The notes under the pieces: model-generated
The model's input: only the letters and a program-made list of their open reading frames with translations
What the model was told of the DNA's origin: nothing
The model's database searches: none
Position numbers and translations under genes: made by a program
Origin: Candidatus Poribacteria bacterium
GTDB taxonomy: Bacteria; Poribacteria; WGA-4E; WGA-3G
Reading direction: 5' to 3'
Length of the DNA stretch: 51,791 bases
Assembly (NCBI GenBank): GCA_003635195.1
Contig: PYIY01000119.1
Span: 1-51,791 of the forward strand
Part shown: piece after piece, positions 42,902-51,590 of the stretch
Numbering within the stretch: the stretch's first letter is position 1
Layout: each line of letters begins with the position of its first letter

Positions 42902-43432
42902 TTACCTTCTTCGGAGGAACCCACGCTTGAGGTGAAGGGTTTTCTGCTGCCCTGCTGCCTCCAAGCGGACTTGCTTGGATTGAATCTCAACAACTTTGGT
43001 GTCCGCGTTGAGTTTATCGCCAATGGTGACGATGTGCGTTTTATTTGTAGCAGTGGCTTGTAGAATTGCCTGTGGCGGTGTGTGTCCATCTCTCGGCAGG
43101 ATTGTGCCAAGTAAACGATAGGGTTCGACCGGGCGCGGGGGTGTCCAACCGAGGGGACGGAAGAGGTTGTTGTCTATGATAGTGCGGTAGAAATCGGATT
43201 GCGTGGGTGGAACGATGTAAGATTGAAGGTGGATGTCCGACGGAGTGTGGGTCGGAAACTCATCAAGACGACGGAGTGAATTCGGTGCCTCTTTGAGGGT
43301 AAAGGTTTCCGTTGGCAGTGGCAAGAACGAGGGAGAACGCGCTACTAAGAAAATCGCGAGTGAAAGCAACGCGCCCGCGAGCAATATTTCACGGACGCGT
43401 CGATTCAAAGAATGCGTGTGTGTCTCAGACAT
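42902..43432 (-). CDS. Membrane-anchored protein resembling GspC/PilP
   Basis: This 176-residue protein has one N-terminal membrane segment (about 15-32, ILLAGALLSLAIFLVA) and a periplasmic part. YRLLGTILPRDG followed by AILQATATNKTHIVTIGDKL and VVEIQSKQVRLEAAGQ resembles the HR domain of GspC or PilP, which connects secretin and inner membrane in type II secretion or type IV pili. The phrase IIDNNLFRPLG before it also fits. It is the last gene of a four-gene minus-strand operon, 11 bp after the cysteine-rich gene. It ties those exported proteins to an envelope machine, though that link is inference. Confidence 0.65.
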   Translation of the reverse strand: MSETHTHSLNRRVREILLAGALLSLAIFLVARSPSFLPLPTETFTLKEAPNSLRRLDEFPTHTPSDIHLQSYIVPPTQSDFYRTIIDNNLFRPLGWTPPRPVEPYRLLGTILPRDGHTPPQAILQATATNKTHIVTIGDKLNADTKVVEIQSKQVRLEAAGQQKTLHLKRGFLRRR

Positions 43433-43443
43433 GGTTTATAGGA

Positions 43444-44910
43444 CTACCGCGCCCAACATCGGTTCGTCGATGCCAAACACGACGCAGGTTTGCCAACACA
43501 CCCATACCACGTTTGACCGCAACCCGAACGCCGACACGTCTTTAAAGTCTCCGTATGCTGAGACGCACCGGAGCCACAGCTCCAGTAGCCATTCCCACAC
43601 CGGCTACACGAATTGACACGGTGCTCCCATCTCCGACTCACCGATGCCGTGCAACCCGAACGCACACACGAAACCGTTGTCGGGGGCGGTGGAGTCGGCT
43701 CTGGCTCTGGCGGTGGTGGTGGTGATGGATTCACGGGCGGAGCGGGGTAGGCATGCGTATGGGAATCACAGGCATAAAAATTCGTTACCGTGCAGTAATT
43801 CCCGTTAGAATCCGTAGACGTACAACTCGCTTGCAGCGAATGAGACGATGTAGACGGCGTTTGGCAGGCATAATACGTGTGAGTGCTACACGGATACGAC
43901 ACAGAGCGGTGATCGGATGCCGAACCCGAAGCATACAGGTGTTCACTACACGCCCCGACGCTATACCCAGACGGAACGAAAACACCATTGATGACTGTTC
44001 CATTCGACGCGGGTGGGTTCAGGTGCAGGTGCCTCCGTTTGCAGTTGGTCGGGTCGTTATGACAAGACCATTTCTCACCTTTACAGTTCTCTTTCACCTT
44101 GAGGAGCAACCACCGCCACTTCCCCTGTTTATACGTCTGATTCGGGCAGTCGATGATATGCACTCTCGGCCTGTTTTTGACACTCGTTAGCGGCGAGTTA
44201 CACGCCCCTTCACGCTCACAATGCCCCACATCCGCCGCATCCGCCGGCGAGACATAACCCTTACACGTGTGACCAGTGCCTGAACTCGTACACTTCGGGG
44301 TCGTACTCGTGAATGATGAGCCGGGAACCTCATTATTGAGCGCAACGCGTCGCCGGACTTCTAACCAACTCGATGCCCACGGGTCGGCATCCAAGTCTGT
44401 CGGAGAAACCGACGTTTCGGACTTACTGCCAGAGGTGTCAGCATTAAGAAAACGTTGCTGAGTCGTTCCATCTGTATTGTTTTTATAGGAGACGACATGT
44501 GCTTTACGTTTTGTGTTGGCGGTGGTCGTGCCATCCGTACTCGTCTTCGGTATTTCAGCACCGTCTGCCGTTTTCGCCAACCCATCCCCAGAATGCGGTT
44601 CAACCTCGTGCCTATCACCTGTGGCGCGCACCAACGCATGGGCATCAAATTCTGTCTTTACATCTTGTCCGCGAGGGAGTGGGGCTTGCGCATTTACCGA
44701 TGCCGATGCCGATGCCGTCACCTGCCAAGAACCCCCCGATTCACTCCGGGACGCGTCCTTCGTCGTATACGTGTTAAAAAGGTCTTCAGTCGTATTACCA
44801 TACGTATATGAATGATCTGGATTCGGCTCAAGCCACTTGTGTAGGACTTCCGCCTGCGACAACGATGCTAATAGAAACGTCAATAAAAGAGATACAAAAC
44901 GTTTTTTCAT
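43444..44910 (-). CDS. Secreted cysteine-rich protein of unknown function
   Basis: This 488-residue protein has a signal peptide (FVSLLLTFLLASLSQA) and about two dozen Cys residues, all in the last 290 residues. The first part is Ser/Thr/Asp-rich. Then follow Cys-containing segments, including repeated (F/Y)YAC units, a proline-rich linker (residues about 395-415), and an end with two CxRSGC units (CVRSGC and CRRSGC) and GNGYWSCG. Many Cys suggest disulfide bonds outside the cytoplasm. I recognise no domain. It sits three bases from the preceding gene, so co-translation is likely. Confidence 0.75.
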   Translation of the reverse strand: MKKRFVSLLLTFLLASLSQAEVLHKWLEPNPDHSYTYGNTTEDLFNTYTTKDASRSESGGSWQVTASASASVNAQAPLPRGQDVKTEFDAHALVRATGDRHEVEPHSGDGLAKTADGAEIPKTSTDGTTTANTKRKAHVVSYKNNTDGTTQQRFLNADTSGSKSETSVSPTDLDADPWASSWLEVRRRVALNNEVPGSSFTSTTPKCTSSGTGHTCKGYVSPADAADVGHCEREGACNSPLTSVKNRPRVHIIDCPNQTYKQGKWRWLLLKVKENCKGEKWSCHNDPTNCKRRHLHLNPPASNGTVINGVFVPSGYSVGACSEHLYASGSASDHRSVSYPCSTHTYYACQTPSTSSHSLQASCTSTDSNGNYCTVTNFYACDSHTHAYPAPPVNPSPPPPPEPEPTPPPPTTVSCVRSGCTASVSRRWEHRVNSCSRCGNGYWSCGSGASQHTETLKTCRRSGCGQTWYGCVGKPASCLASTNRCWAR

Positions 44911-44913
44911 CTG

Positions 44914-45909
44914 TTATTTCCCTCCCTGTCTATAAGGAATAATGCTGTAATCTATACCGAGTGCCTCCAGCTCTTCATCTGAAGTCTCGTTGAGGTTGAT
45001 TTCCACCAGTGGCGCATCCGGTCCCCCGGAATGCGAAGAATGAGAGGTAAAAGTTTGATTCCCGTCGGTAAATGTAAACTTATATCTGTGATCAGACCGC
45101 TCGTAGAATGTCCGCCCATCAACAAGTTTCACAGCGTTCCAACCGGGTTTATCGAAACCCAGCTCCATACGCCACGCATTGTTGTAAGTTGTGCTGTCAT
45201 TCCACCTCAGTTCTGATATTTCAGGGTAATCGAGAACGTGTTGAAACCACCAATCTATTCGGTCCACGGCTTCTGTGCGTTCAGGGGCTGCCGCAAATTC
45301 GGCAAAACTTCCGGGTGGATACCGCTCAGGGTCTAATGGCGGGATGTCGGCATTTGCTTGATAGAACAATTCAGCCTCAATATACAGGGGCCAGACTTCA
45401 TGGATCGGACGCTTCGGATTATACTGCGCTCTGACTTCACGGGAAATCTGTCTTATTTTCTCCACCGCAGCCGCCCACTCGTCGGTCGCCCAACGGTAGA
45501 CTCCGATCCATTTCTCTGGGCATTTGAGGTGTTCGGGAACGCCATCAGCAAAAAATGGGTTAGAGGAGGTCTGCCCGCGCGGGTAAGGCATCACATAGCC
45601 AGCAGGACGATGGTAGACTCCGTTTGACCAATAGCCGCCGACGGCCGTTTCGACCGGCGACTGGGGCGGAAAAGCACCGTTAGGCACTTCGCGCGTCTCG
45701 TGGGGTGTCGAGTGCCATTCATCGCCGTGCCAGTGTCCACTTTCTGCCGTTTCCCCCGGTGGGGGCGGTTTGGGTTTGGTTTCAACCTCAACGCGATTAT
45801 AGACCTTTATCGGTTCTCGCTGAGCGACCTTGCGTCCATAGAAAAGACCACACCCCAACACTATGACCAAGACACTCAAAATCGGTATCCAGACACGTTT
45901 TCTAAACAT
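44914..45909 (-). CDS. Membrane-anchored protein of unknown function with G-W-H repeats
   Basis: This 331-residue protein has an N-terminal membrane anchor (IPILSVLVIVLGCGLFYG) and a Pro-rich stalk (KPKPPPPGETAES), followed by GHWHGDEWH and GGYWSNGVYH, two copies of a G-(H/Y)-W-x-x-x-x-(W/Y)-H pattern rich in His and Trp. The C-terminal half has helical and beta content with YIEAELFYQANAD. I use the ATG at 45909, eight bases after AAAGGAG; upstream frame would read through another gene. It could bind metal or glycan, but nothing proves this. Part of the four-gene export operon. Confidence 0.72.
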   Translation of the reverse strand: MFRKRVWIPILSVLVIVLGCGLFYGRKVAQREPIKVYNRVEVETKPKPPPPGETAESGHWHGDEWHSTPHETREVPNGAFPPQSPVETAVGGYWSNGVYHRPAGYVMPYPRGQTSSNPFFADGVPEHLKCPEKWIGVYRWATDEWAAAVEKIRQISREVRAQYNPKRPIHEVWPLYIEAELFYQANADIPPLDPERYPPGSFAEFAAAPERTEAVDRIDWWFQHVLDYPEISELRWNDSTTYNNAWRMELGFDKPGWNAVKLVDGRTFYERSDHRYKFTFTDGNQTFTSHSSHSGGPDAPLVEINLNETSDEELEALGIDYSIIPYRQGGK

Positions 45910-45944
45910 GGTTTTATCTCCTTTCGGTTGTTTCTCAGCCCGTG

Positions 45945-46130
45945 TTATCTCGTGTCCACATCGGGACAGAGCATCGATTGACACGGCGGGAGGATCGGTT
46001 TGGGTTGACAGATTTCGGGACTTGGACGACACGGGGTCTGCGTCGCGTTTTTCGCGCGCACAGCATACCCGAGCGTCGCCATCAGTAAAAGTAAAACGAT
46101 GGGGAACCATCTGTGGATGCGTTTTCGCAT
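45945..46130 (-). CDS. Small secreted cysteine-containing peptide
   Basis: This 61-residue protein starts MRKRIHRWFPIVLLLLMATL and has a signal-type hydrophobic stretch followed by a short mature part with four Cys (34, 41, 50, 55), in PCRPSPEIC, PPC and MLC. AAGGAG lies nine bases before the ATG, a convincing ribosome site. It begins the four-gene minus-strand operon, 35 bp before the next gene. The frame extends upstream, but I regard the first part as non-coding. Four Cys suggest a disulfide-stabilised peptide or lipid-independent surface factor; function unknown. Confidence 0.6.
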   Translation of the reverse strand: MRKRIHRWFPIVLLLLMATLGYAVRAKNATQTPCRPSPEICQPKPILPPCQSMLCPDVDTR

Positions 46131-46646
46131 AGGTTGATACTCCTTGCTTTGATGTCTTCCACGGGTGGCGACAAGTGTCCCTCCCTTTAGGATACCATAC
46201 ACTTGGACTCTCGTGAAAGAAAAAAGTCGCATCGTAAGCCATCGCCCTGATTGAGGCGGGCTGCGATGCAACGCCAAAAGCCCGCGATGCGGCGTGGAAG
46301 ACAATAGCAGCATGCGGGCACAGAAAGACTGAACAACTCTTAAAACAGTTGTATAGACCTTATGAAGTAAAATACTTATTGTTTGTAAAGTAGGGGGGTA
46401 GAGACTTGGCAGTAAGAATCCAGAACACTCGCGCGAACACTACCCATAGTGCCCATCAAGAGATCGCATACAACACTTTTTCGTATACAAATGTTCGTCC
46501 GCTTGTTCTTCATTCTCAGATACCTATCTCAAACTTTGGTAGATAACGCACGGTGGCAATTTTTCAGTATTACCACCTGACTTGCAGGTAATTATACCAT
46601 AACTCTCAAGAGATGTCAAATTTTTTCATGAAGTTTAAGAAAATAT

Positions 46647-46766
46647 TTCGGTAATAAACGGGCAATAATGCACTTCGCATTTGGGTGAGTACACCGCAGA
46701 ATTGCCCTACTACGAACGGGGCCGCTTGTAGTAGTGCAATTTATCGCACCTTGAGAGATTACCGAA
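46647..46766. repeat. Nested inverted repeats able to form a branched structure
   Basis: An outer pair, TTCGGTAAT (46647-46655) with ATTACCGAA (46758-46766), encloses GGGCAAT (46660-46666) with ATTGCCC (46701-46707), then CTACTAC (46707-46713) with GTAGTAG (46728-46734), then GTGC (46734-46737) with GCAC (46746-46749). Inside the first arm are two more stems: AATGC/GCATT (46667-46671, 46677-46681) and GGTG/CACC (46684-46687, 46692-46695). This is too much pairing for chance. It may be a structured RNA or a palindromic mobile element. Confidence 0.65.
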
Positions 46767-47090
46767 GTAAAAAATTAATCTTCATCTAAAAATTCGCAAA
46801 ATCTTTAGAAATTTACACCATTTCCACTTAATTATACACGCGAATCCGATTTTTGTCAAATCAAATGTTTTCCGAAAAAAATCAAAAAATTGTTTTTGCA
46901 GGACTTCTAAGCCATCTCGACTTGGGACCCCTCAGTTTTCAGTCAGGATCTGGAAACCCACCCGCCCGGCGTGATGCGGAGGGCGTGCTTACAGCAAAAA
47001 GGCTACCAGTGAAAGATCGAAATTATTGGAGCACTGAAGCTAAGCACCCCTGATGAACATATTTTCTTGTGGATTTTAAAGTGAGAAGTC

Positions 47091-47099
47091 TGTTATAAT
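47091..47099 (+). promoter_or_regulatory. Extended -10 promoter of the aldo/keto reductase gene
   Basis: TGTTATAAT (TGn plus a consensus -10, 47091-47099) lies 81 bp before the ATG. No good -35 at the usual distance was found, which is acceptable with an extended -10. Confidence 0.5.
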
Positions 47100-47180
47100 T
47101 TTTCATGGATTCCATAGAGGACTCAATAAATTTCAAAGGGCACGACTCGTATACCCGTTTAAAAAAGGACACGATTTTTA

Positions 47181-48131
47181 ATGAAACACATAAAGATTCC
47201 CGAAGTCAGTAAAGACATCTCACACCTGATTCTGGGGACCATGATGTTTTCTCCTGCAAGGTTTGACTATAGCACTGAAATGCTCGACGCGTTTTTTGAA
47301 GCAGGCGGAAATGCGCTTGACACCGCACACGGCTACGGCGGTGGCGATAGTGAGATGCTCATCGGACTCTGGATGCGGCAACGTGGAAACCGAAACGACG
47401 TTTTTCTCATTGATAAAGGTGGACATCCGCAGGGTAGAGTGCCGCGCCCGCGTCTCTCCCCTGAAGAACTCAAAGCCGATCTTGATGAGAGTCTCGCACG
47501 GCTCCGCGTTGATTATATTGATCTTTACATGCTTCATCGCGATGATCCGGTGATTCCCGTTAGCACGATTATTGATTACCTGAACACAGAAATAGGCGCA
47601 GGACGCATCCGAGCGATTGCTGCCTCTAACTGGCAACCGGAGCGTATTATTGAGGCTAACACGTATGCCGACGAAAACGGACTTGCGGGTTTCGTCTCCT
47701 GTAGCAACAATATCAGTCTCGCTGTGCCGATGGAGCCGATGTGGTGGGGGTGCGTCTGTGTGGACGACGCTGCACGTGCCTGGCATCAGGAGAGCCAATT
47801 TCCGTTAATGCCTTGGTCTTCACAAGCACGCGGCTTCTTCAGCGGCGCGTTTACACCGGAGAACCGCGATAACGGAGATATGGTGCGCGTCTATTACAAT
47901 GACGAAAACTTTGAAAGACTTGCACGCGCAAAAAAATTAGGAGAGAAATACGGTTATTCCCCAATTCAGGTCTCCCTTGCATATTGCTTGAATATCTCGT
48001 TCCCAGTTTTCCCGATTGTCGGACCTGCGACTTTAGATGAAATGGATTCCTCACTCGGCGCACTGGGACTTGAACTCTCTGATGCTGAGATGCAATGGCT
48101 TAACTTAGAAACGGATGGCAACCCACTATGA
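47181..48131 (+). CDS. Aldo/keto reductase family oxidoreductase
   Basis: This 316-residue (beta/alpha)8 NAD(P)H-dependent reductase has the catalytic tetrad visible: Asp in ALDTAHGYGGGD (with Tyr), Lys in FLIDKGGHP, and His in DLYMLHRDDP. SNWQPERI follows as the usual S-N-W segment. The C-terminal region contains FPIVGPATLDEMDSSL, a typical cofactor-binding segment. The substrate is an unknown carbonyl or sugar. Its stop codon overlaps the start of the next, broken frame (ATGA), at 48128. Confidence 0.92.
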   Translation: MKHIKIPEVSKDISHLILGTMMFSPARFDYSTEMLDAFFEAGGNALDTAHGYGGGDSEMLIGLWMRQRGNRNDVFLIDKGGHPQGRVPRPRLSPEELKADLDESLARLRVDYIDLYMLHRDDPVIPVSTIIDYLNTEIGAGRIRAIAASNWQPERIIEANTYADENGLAGFVSCSNNISLAVPMEPMWWGCVCVDDAARAWHQESQFPLMPWSSQARGFFSGAFTPENRDNGDMVRVYYNDENFERLARAKKLGEKYGYSPIQVSLAYCLNISFPVFPIVGPATLDEMDSSLGALGLELSDAEMQWLNLETDGNPL

Positions 48132-49207
48132 TTATCCGAATTCTCTTTCTACTGTTCTGTCTCCAATTCACCTTCCTCCTGCTCGGCTTTCCCCAAGAGA
48201 GCTGAGGTGCCTGAAGCAATCCCGCGATTCCACGTGGCGGGATCGGTGAAGTCAGTCTGGCTTCAGGAGAAATGAAGAAATTTCAGAGCGCTTTCAGTAT
48301 GATGCGGTGGTTCGACGCACAAGGCGGTCACCTTGAAACAAAAGGAATTTCCCCAGAAGGAAAAGTAATAGAGGTGCCGTTGCATCGACATCACGTTAAA
48401 CTAAACATATTTCGCATTGATATTGGGTTGAAATATCAATTCAATTCCGAGTGGATGCTGGAAGCGAATGTGCCGTACGAAACCAAAATCCAAGAGGCGA
48501 CCATTGAGGAAATTGACACTCTCACGGATGCACAACGAAAAGCAATTGAGCGGAATCGGGACAATCATCATCGAAATGAGACTTACATCGGACTCACTGA
48601 CTCCGACATTTTTTTAGGGTATCAGAGGCAAGGCGTGTTCGTGGATCACGATTTCCTTGTGGGGCGTATCGGAACGACGATCCCCCTTGGAAAAACCGAA
48701 GAGGATCCGTGGAAGTTAGGGGATGCAGGACTTAAGCATCTCCATATCCAATTTGGTACGGGCACCTTTAATCCGATCGCCGATCTGCATTACGGTTTGC
48801 CCCTCTATAAAGGTTTGCGAGCGAACGTCAGTATCCGCGGAAAGTTGCCCTTCTATGAAAATAGCAAGACCTATCGCGGTTCCAGAGAGGTTACCTACAC
48901 AGGGGGTCTGAATTATCGTCTTAACGATTGGCTTTCGTTCCAAGCAGGCTATCTCGGTTTTTATCAATCCTTCGCCTATTGGGCAGGCGAACAGGACATC
49001 AATTCCGGTCTCCGGTTCAGTATGGCATGTTTCGGAGCATCAGGTATAACACCTTATAATGTACCATTGTCTCTGACGGTGATGTTGCCTTTGCAGCAAG
49101 AAACACTTTATGACGACACGGATGCTTTGCTTGATGGTGCATACGGGGAGCGAGACGCTTTTGAATTCGGTCCTCTGGTCTCCTTGACAGCTTTATACGC
49201 ATTTTAG
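48128..49207 (+). pseudogene. Outer-membrane beta-barrel-like protein, start region disrupted
   Basis: The main open frame (ATG at 48272, 311 residues) ends in LVSLTALYAF, with a terminal Phe as in outer-membrane barrels, and alternating hydrophobic strands rich in Tyr, such as GLKYQFNSEWMLEANVPY. It has no signal peptide. A signal-like sequence (MIIRILFLLFCLQFTFLLLG) is encoded at 48128-48205 in the same frame but separated by two TGA codons (48203-48205 and 48212-48214). After them the frame continues PAIPRGGIGEVSLASGE, a plausible mature N terminus. So a longer gene was disrupted, or a sequencing error is present. If unrepaired, the product from 48272 would not be exported. Confidence 0.65.
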
Positions 49208-49292
49208 AATGCCTTGTCCGTTTTTTAAGGCTACACACCCAGTTAGACTCACAGCGTTCAACGAAAGGAAAAAATTACGAACAGAGGAATTG

Positions 49293-51467
49293 ATGAAATT
49301 GTTGAAACACTCTTATCTAATTTTTTTAATGCTGGTTATTTTTTTCATCAGTTGTGGCGTGCCAAATAATCCGTATCCGAAATCTGAACAGAACGAAGAA
49401 ATCTATTACAGCACGTTTGATGAAGAACCGAAGCACTTTGACCCGGCAGTGTCCTACAGTTCAGATGAATACGCCTTCATCCAGCAGATTTATGAACCGC
49501 CTTTACGGTATCATTACCTCAAAAGACCCTACGAATTGATCCCGCTAACGGCAGAGGCGGTCCCGCAACCCCAGTATTATGGTGCTGATCGCAAACAGTT
49601 ATCGTCAGATGCGCCCGCAGCGTCTGTCGCGCGCGCTGTCTATGAGATTCGTATTCGTCCGGGTATCATGTATCAACCGCATCCGTGTTTCGCAAAGACT
49701 GAAAGTGGCGTATTGCGGTACCACGACTTGAAAAAATCAGACGTGAAGGGTTTTAACGAGATCAAAGATTTTCCGATGACAGGGACGCGTGAACTGATCG
49801 CAGCGGATTATGTCTACCAAATCAAACGGATGGCGGACCCGCGCCTTGCCTGCCCTATTCTTAGCACGTTGAAGGATTATATCCTTGGGATGGAAACGTA
49901 TTCGGCTGCACTTGCTAAGGGACAGCGAGATCCTCCGTTTCCGGGTGTGGCGGTTGTGGATCGGTACACCTATCGGGTTATCCTAAAAGCGAAATATCCG
50001 CAGTTTGTTTACTGGTTGGCGATGCCCTTCTTTTCACCGATGCCCAAAGAGGCAATTGACTTTTACAGCCAATCCGTTATGAAGGATCGGAACATCACGA
50101 TTGATAGGTTTCCTGTCGGAACCGGTGCCTATCGGATAGAAACGCTCCTTGCACACAAGGAGATCGTTCTCGTCAAGAATGAGAATTTCCGGGTTGAGCG
50201 TTACCCGTCAGGTGGAGAACCCGGCGATAGAGAAGCCAGACTCCTTGACGACGCGTGGGAAACCGTTCCGTTTATACCGAAAGTTGTCTACAAATTAGAA
50301 AAAGAATATATTCCGCGCTGGAACAAGTTCTTGCAAGGTTATTACGATAGTTCTGGTATCTCCTCAGATACATTTGACAGCGCGATTATGTTTGATGATA
50401 CGGGGGATCCGCGGGCAAGTGAGGCACTGAAAGCGAAACATATCGTCCTGCGCACCAGCGTAGAACCGACGACCGTTTACCTCGCTTTCAATATGTTAGA
50501 TGATACCGTCGGTGGGTACACCCCGGAGAAACAGAAACTTCGCCAAGCCATTTCGATCGCTTTGGATTACGAAGAATATATTGAAATCTTTCGCAATGGA
50601 CGGGGTGTTGTGTCGCACAGCCCACTGCCCCCCGGTATCTTCGGCTACGAAGACGGTGAACCCGGTATTAATCCGTATATCTACGACTGGGATGCAAGCA
50701 CTAACCGTCCGGTTCGCAAATCCATTGAAGAAGCACGCCAACTTCTCGCAGAAGCAGGCTACCCCGGTGGACAGGATAGTAAGGGGAATCCGTTGATAGT
50801 CTCTTTTGACAACACGTGGAATTCGGCAGGTGCCACGTCCCGCTTAACGTGGATGCGGAATAAATTAGAGCAGCTCGGCATCACGATGGAGAGTCGAACC
50901 ACCGATTACAATCGATTTCGCGACAAAGTGAAAAACGGGAACTTTCAAATCATCTTCTGGGGTTGGCATGCGGACTACCCCGATGCAGAAAATTTCCTAT
51001 TCCTTCTCTACGGTCCGAATAGTAAGGTGCTACGCGATGGCGAAAATGCTGCCAACTACGATAATCCAGAATACAACCGGCTCTTTGAAACGATGAAAAG
51101 CATGGAGAATTCGCCAGAGCGGTTGACGCGCATCCGCGAAATGAACCGTCTGTTACAACGCGATGCGCCTTGGGTCTTTGTTTATCACCCTGTCGTTTTC
51201 AGTTTGTCGCATCAGTGGCTGAAGAACAGTAAACCGAGTGCCTTGGGGGGTGGAAACTTCAAGTATCTCCGCATTGATGCCAGTCAGCGGACGGAAAGCC
51301 GTCAAGCGTGGAATCAGCCGATCGTTTGGCCCCTATGGGTCTGCCTCGGCTTGCTTATTTTAGGCACGATTCCGGCTGCTATCACAATTTGGAAACGCGA
51401 AAGACAGGCAAAACAGACGCACATTGCTAATGAAGCGTCAGAAAATTATAGTAAAACCTATAATTAA
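49293..51467 (+). CDS. Oligopeptide-type ABC transporter substrate-binding lipoprotein with C-terminal membrane segment
   Basis: This 724-residue SBP_bac_5 protein captures peptides or similar solutes. It has a lipoprotein signal (FFISC, Cys 21), then EEIYYSTFDEEPKHFDPAVS, and the family hallmark LRQAISIALDYEEYI and GHADYP-type segment (WGWHADYPDAENFL). Unlike usual members it ends with a hydrophobic helix (VWPLWVCLGLLILGTIPAAI) and basic tail, so it would be fixed by lipid at one end and by a membrane helix at the other. The ATG at 49293 has GAGGA just upstream. A permease gene follows. Confidence 0.92.
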   Translation: MKLLKHSYLIFLMLVIFFISCGVPNNPYPKSEQNEEIYYSTFDEEPKHFDPAVSYSSDEYAFIQQIYEPPLRYHYLKRPYELIPLTAEAVPQPQYYGADRKQLSSDAPAASVARAVYEIRIRPGIMYQPHPCFAKTESGVLRYHDLKKSDVKGFNEIKDFPMTGTRELIAADYVYQIKRMADPRLACPILSTLKDYILGMETYSAALAKGQRDPPFPGVAVVDRYTYRVILKAKYPQFVYWLAMPFFSPMPKEAIDFYSQSVMKDRNITIDRFPVGTGAYRIETLLAHKEIVLVKNENFRVERYPSGGEPGDREARLLDDAWETVPFIPKVVYKLEKEYIPRWNKFLQGYYDSSGISSDTFDSAIMFDDTGDPRASEALKAKHIVLRTSVEPTTVYLAFNMLDDTVGGYTPEKQKLRQAISIALDYEEYIEIFRNGRGVVSHSPLPPGIFGYEDGEPGINPYIYDWDASTNRPVRKSIEEARQLLAEAGYPGGQDSKGNPLIVSFDNTWNSAGATSRLTWMRNKLEQLGITMESRTTDYNRFRDKVKNGNFQIIFWGWHADYPDAENFLFLLYGPNSKVLRDGENAANYDNPEYNRLFETMKSMENSPERLTRIREMNRLLQRDAPWVFVYHPVVFSLSHQWLKNSKPSALGGGNFKYLRIDASQRTESRQAWNQPIVWPLWVCLGLLILGTIPAAITIWKRERQAKQTHIANEASENYSKTYN

Positions 51468-51482
51468 TAGGGCACTCTCAAA

Positions 51483-51515
51483 CAGTCTGAATACCTATAA
51501 CAGGCATTCAGACTG
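51483..51515 (+). other. Hairpin between binding protein and permease genes
   Basis: CAGTCTGAAT (51483-51492) pairs perfectly with ATTCAGACTG (51506-51515), with a further CCT/AGG inside. No T-run follows, so it is not a standard terminator. It may stabilise the upstream mRNA and give more binding protein than permease, as in many ABC operons. Confidence 0.6.
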
Positions 51516-51590
51516 GCACAAACTAAAAGTTTATGCTACAAAGATGTCCACTTATTTACGGGCTTCACTATAAATAAAATTTATTGAAAC

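Larger units (their letters stand above)
46131..47180. other. Long gene-free stretch with folded DNA/RNA element
   Basis: No gene is evident over about a kilobase. A 66-codon frame at 46853-47053 overlaps a region with GATGCGGAGGGCGTGCTTACAGC, similar to GATGCGGGGGGCACTCTACAGC at about 42804-42826, so it is more likely a dispersed repeat. The stretch is AT-rich and contains a strongly structured 120-bp element (46647-46766) and a promoter for the next gene. Confidence 0.6.

Noticed and set aside
45910..46242. N-terminal extension of the 331-residue membrane protein
   Set aside because: It overlaps a credible small gene in another frame, and AAAGGAG sits directly before the internal ATG at 45909.
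46853..47053. 66-codon open frame before the aldo/keto reductase gene
   Set aside because: Part of it (GATGCGGAGGGCGTGC) resembles a non-coding stretch at about 42804; more likely a dispersed repeat.
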